From Nocardia pseudobrasiliensis NBRC 108224 (GTDB taxonomy: Bacteria; Actinomycetota; Actinomycetes; Mycobacteriales; Mycobacteriaceae): a DNA stretch of 39,639 nucleotides. The first letter of the stretch is position 1; each line of letters starts with the position of its first letter. The stretch is taken from positions 1 through 39,639 of the forward strand of contig NZ_BDBS01000073.1 in NCBI RefSeq assembly GCF_001613105.1, written 5' to 3'. Made by a program: the position numbers and the translations under genes. Below the pieces are notes generated by a model. It saw only the letters and a program-made list of their open reading frames with translations. It made no database searches and was not told where the DNA came from. This document shows, one piece after another, positions 39,005-39,639 of this stretch.

Positions 39005-39639
39005 TCATGCCTCGCTGTGCCATAGGCCGAGCAGGACTTCGGTGGTGAAGCCGGGGCCGAACGCGATCAGCAGGCCAGGTGCGTGATGGTGGGGAGGGTC
39101 GGTGTCGTGATGACGGCGTAGTACGTCGAAGATGCTGACGCTGGCGGTGTTGCCGAGATCGCGCATGCTGTCACGGCTGCGGTCGAGAGTCCCGGGGTTC
39201 AGCCCGAGCCCGTGTTCGACAGCGTCCATGATGCGCGGGCCGCCGGTATGGGAGATGCAGAACGTCAATTCGTCGTTGGACATCCCGTAGTCGTGCAGAA
39301 ATGCGTGCACATGCGGAATGGCCTCGGACACGGTGTATCGGACGCTGGGGTCGGTGCGGAAGTGTAGGCCGGTCTCGGAAGTCCGGCCCGAAATCACGTC
39401 CTGGGTACTGGGCAGTAGTAGCTGACGACTGTCGAGGATGCGAAACCCCTTGGCGTGCGGGGTGCTTCGGTGGGCCACGGTGGCTGCGGCGGCATCACCG
39501 AAGATGGCATTGGAGATGAAGTCGCTCAGACAGTGGTGACCGGGTTGGAAACTCAGGGAGCTGAGTTCTATGGCGATGGTGAGCACGACCGCGTCGGGGT
39601 GGGCCTGTAGGAAGTGGAAGGCTTCGGCCAGTGCTGCTG
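39005..39639 (-). CDS. Type III polyketide synthase, C-terminal part (runs off window)
   Basis: The frame is open to the window edge, giving the last 210 or so residues. AFHFLQAHPDAVVLTIAIELSS, then SDFISNAIFGDAAAATV, FCISHTGGPRIMDAVEHGLGL (catalytic His), DSMRDLGNTASVSIFDVLRR (catalytic Asn) and AFGPGFTTEVLLGLWHS (product-release Gly-rich motif) are all characteristic of chalcone-synthase-like enzymes. The nucleophilic Cys would lie just outside the window. In mycobacteria and nocardiae such enzymes make long-chain pyrones or resorcinols. It follows the same orientation as the broken LGFP gene, 40 or so bases upstream of it. Confidence 0.92.
   Translation of the reverse strand, partial: AALAEAFHFLQAHPDAVVLTIAIELSSLSFQPGHHCLSDFISNAIFGDAAAATVAHRSTPHAKGFRILDSRQLLLPSTQDVISGRTSETGLHFRTDPSVRYTVSEAIPHVHAFLHDYGMSNDELTFCISHTGGPRIMDAVEHGLGLNPGTLDRSRDSMRDLGNTASVSIFDVLRRHHDTDPPHHHAPGLLIAFGPGFTTEVLLGLWHSEA

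Noticed and set aside
1..39639. CRISPR arrays, complete insertion sequences or rRNA genes
   Set aside because: No regularly spaced repeats, transposase motifs with terminal repeats, or rRNA sequence was seen on either strand.

Overview
The window is high-GC actinobacterial DNA, most likely from Nocardia or a close mycolic-acid-producing relative. The evidence is an aftC-type arabinofuranosyltransferase inside the gene order known from Mycobacterium tuberculosis Rv2670c-Rv2674 (zapE, ribD-like reductase, exported alpha/beta hydrolase, aftC, msrB), LGFP-repeat exported proteins, WXG100 proteins, a TIGR00027-type methyltransferase, an F420/deazaflavin-type oxidoreductase and several leaderless-looking promoters.

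Layout. Positions 1-3.8 kb (minus strand) hold the 5' part of a CutA-like gene, a 363-residue protein whose N-terminus resembles the Nin/ComJ nuclease inhibitor, and an exported LGFP-repeat protein ending in a NucA/NucB-type DNase domain. Divergent from it, 4.3-7.3 kb is a tight six-gene plus-strand operon of the type VII secretion / polymorphic effector kind: two WXG100 proteins, a 467-residue effector-like protein, a small zinc-ribbon protein, a YbaB/EspL-like protein and a small beta-barrel protein. From 7.3 to 18.7 kb lies an accessory-looking block: two Nudix hydrolases, a valyl-tRNA synthetase with an unusual neighbourhood, a translationally coupled Gfo/Idh/MocA oxidoreductase - methyltransferase - GT2 glycosyltransferase operon, a resolvase-like protein, an XRE-family regulator, a HAD phosphatase, an isochorismatase-type hydrolase and an excisionase-like protein that abuts the 3' end of tRNA-Val(CAC).

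A tRNA cluster Gly(GCC)-Cys(GCA)-Val(GAC) follows at 19.2-19.4 kb. Then come a GT-C membrane glycosyltransferase-like protein, a DUF4360 exported protein, a divergent ArsR-type regulator / DHA2 efflux pair, a protein joining a sigma region-4-like HTH to a TnsA-like nuclease fold, a decayed P-type ATPase, a CoiA-like membrane-anchored protein, an MFS transporter, a deazaflavin-type oxidoreductase, a GNAT fragment, a TIGR00027 methyltransferase and an exported tyrosine phosphatase. The conserved core block zapE / ribD-like / hydrolase / aftC / msrB spans 31.4-36.8 kb. The right edge holds a three-frame gene remnant, a second and broken LGFP protein paralogous to the first, and the C-terminal part of a type III polyketide synthase that runs off the window.

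The most notable signals are: (1) the valS-containing accessory cluster beside an excisionase/tRNA-Val junction; (2) an LGFP-NucA exported nuclease followed by a Nin/ComJ-like partner; (3) the six-gene WXG100 effector operon; and (4) two LGFP paralogues at opposite ends of the window that share a nearly identical N-terminal half and an upstream 21-bp element but have unrelated C-terminal domains. Everything is read by eye from sequence; no database search was run.
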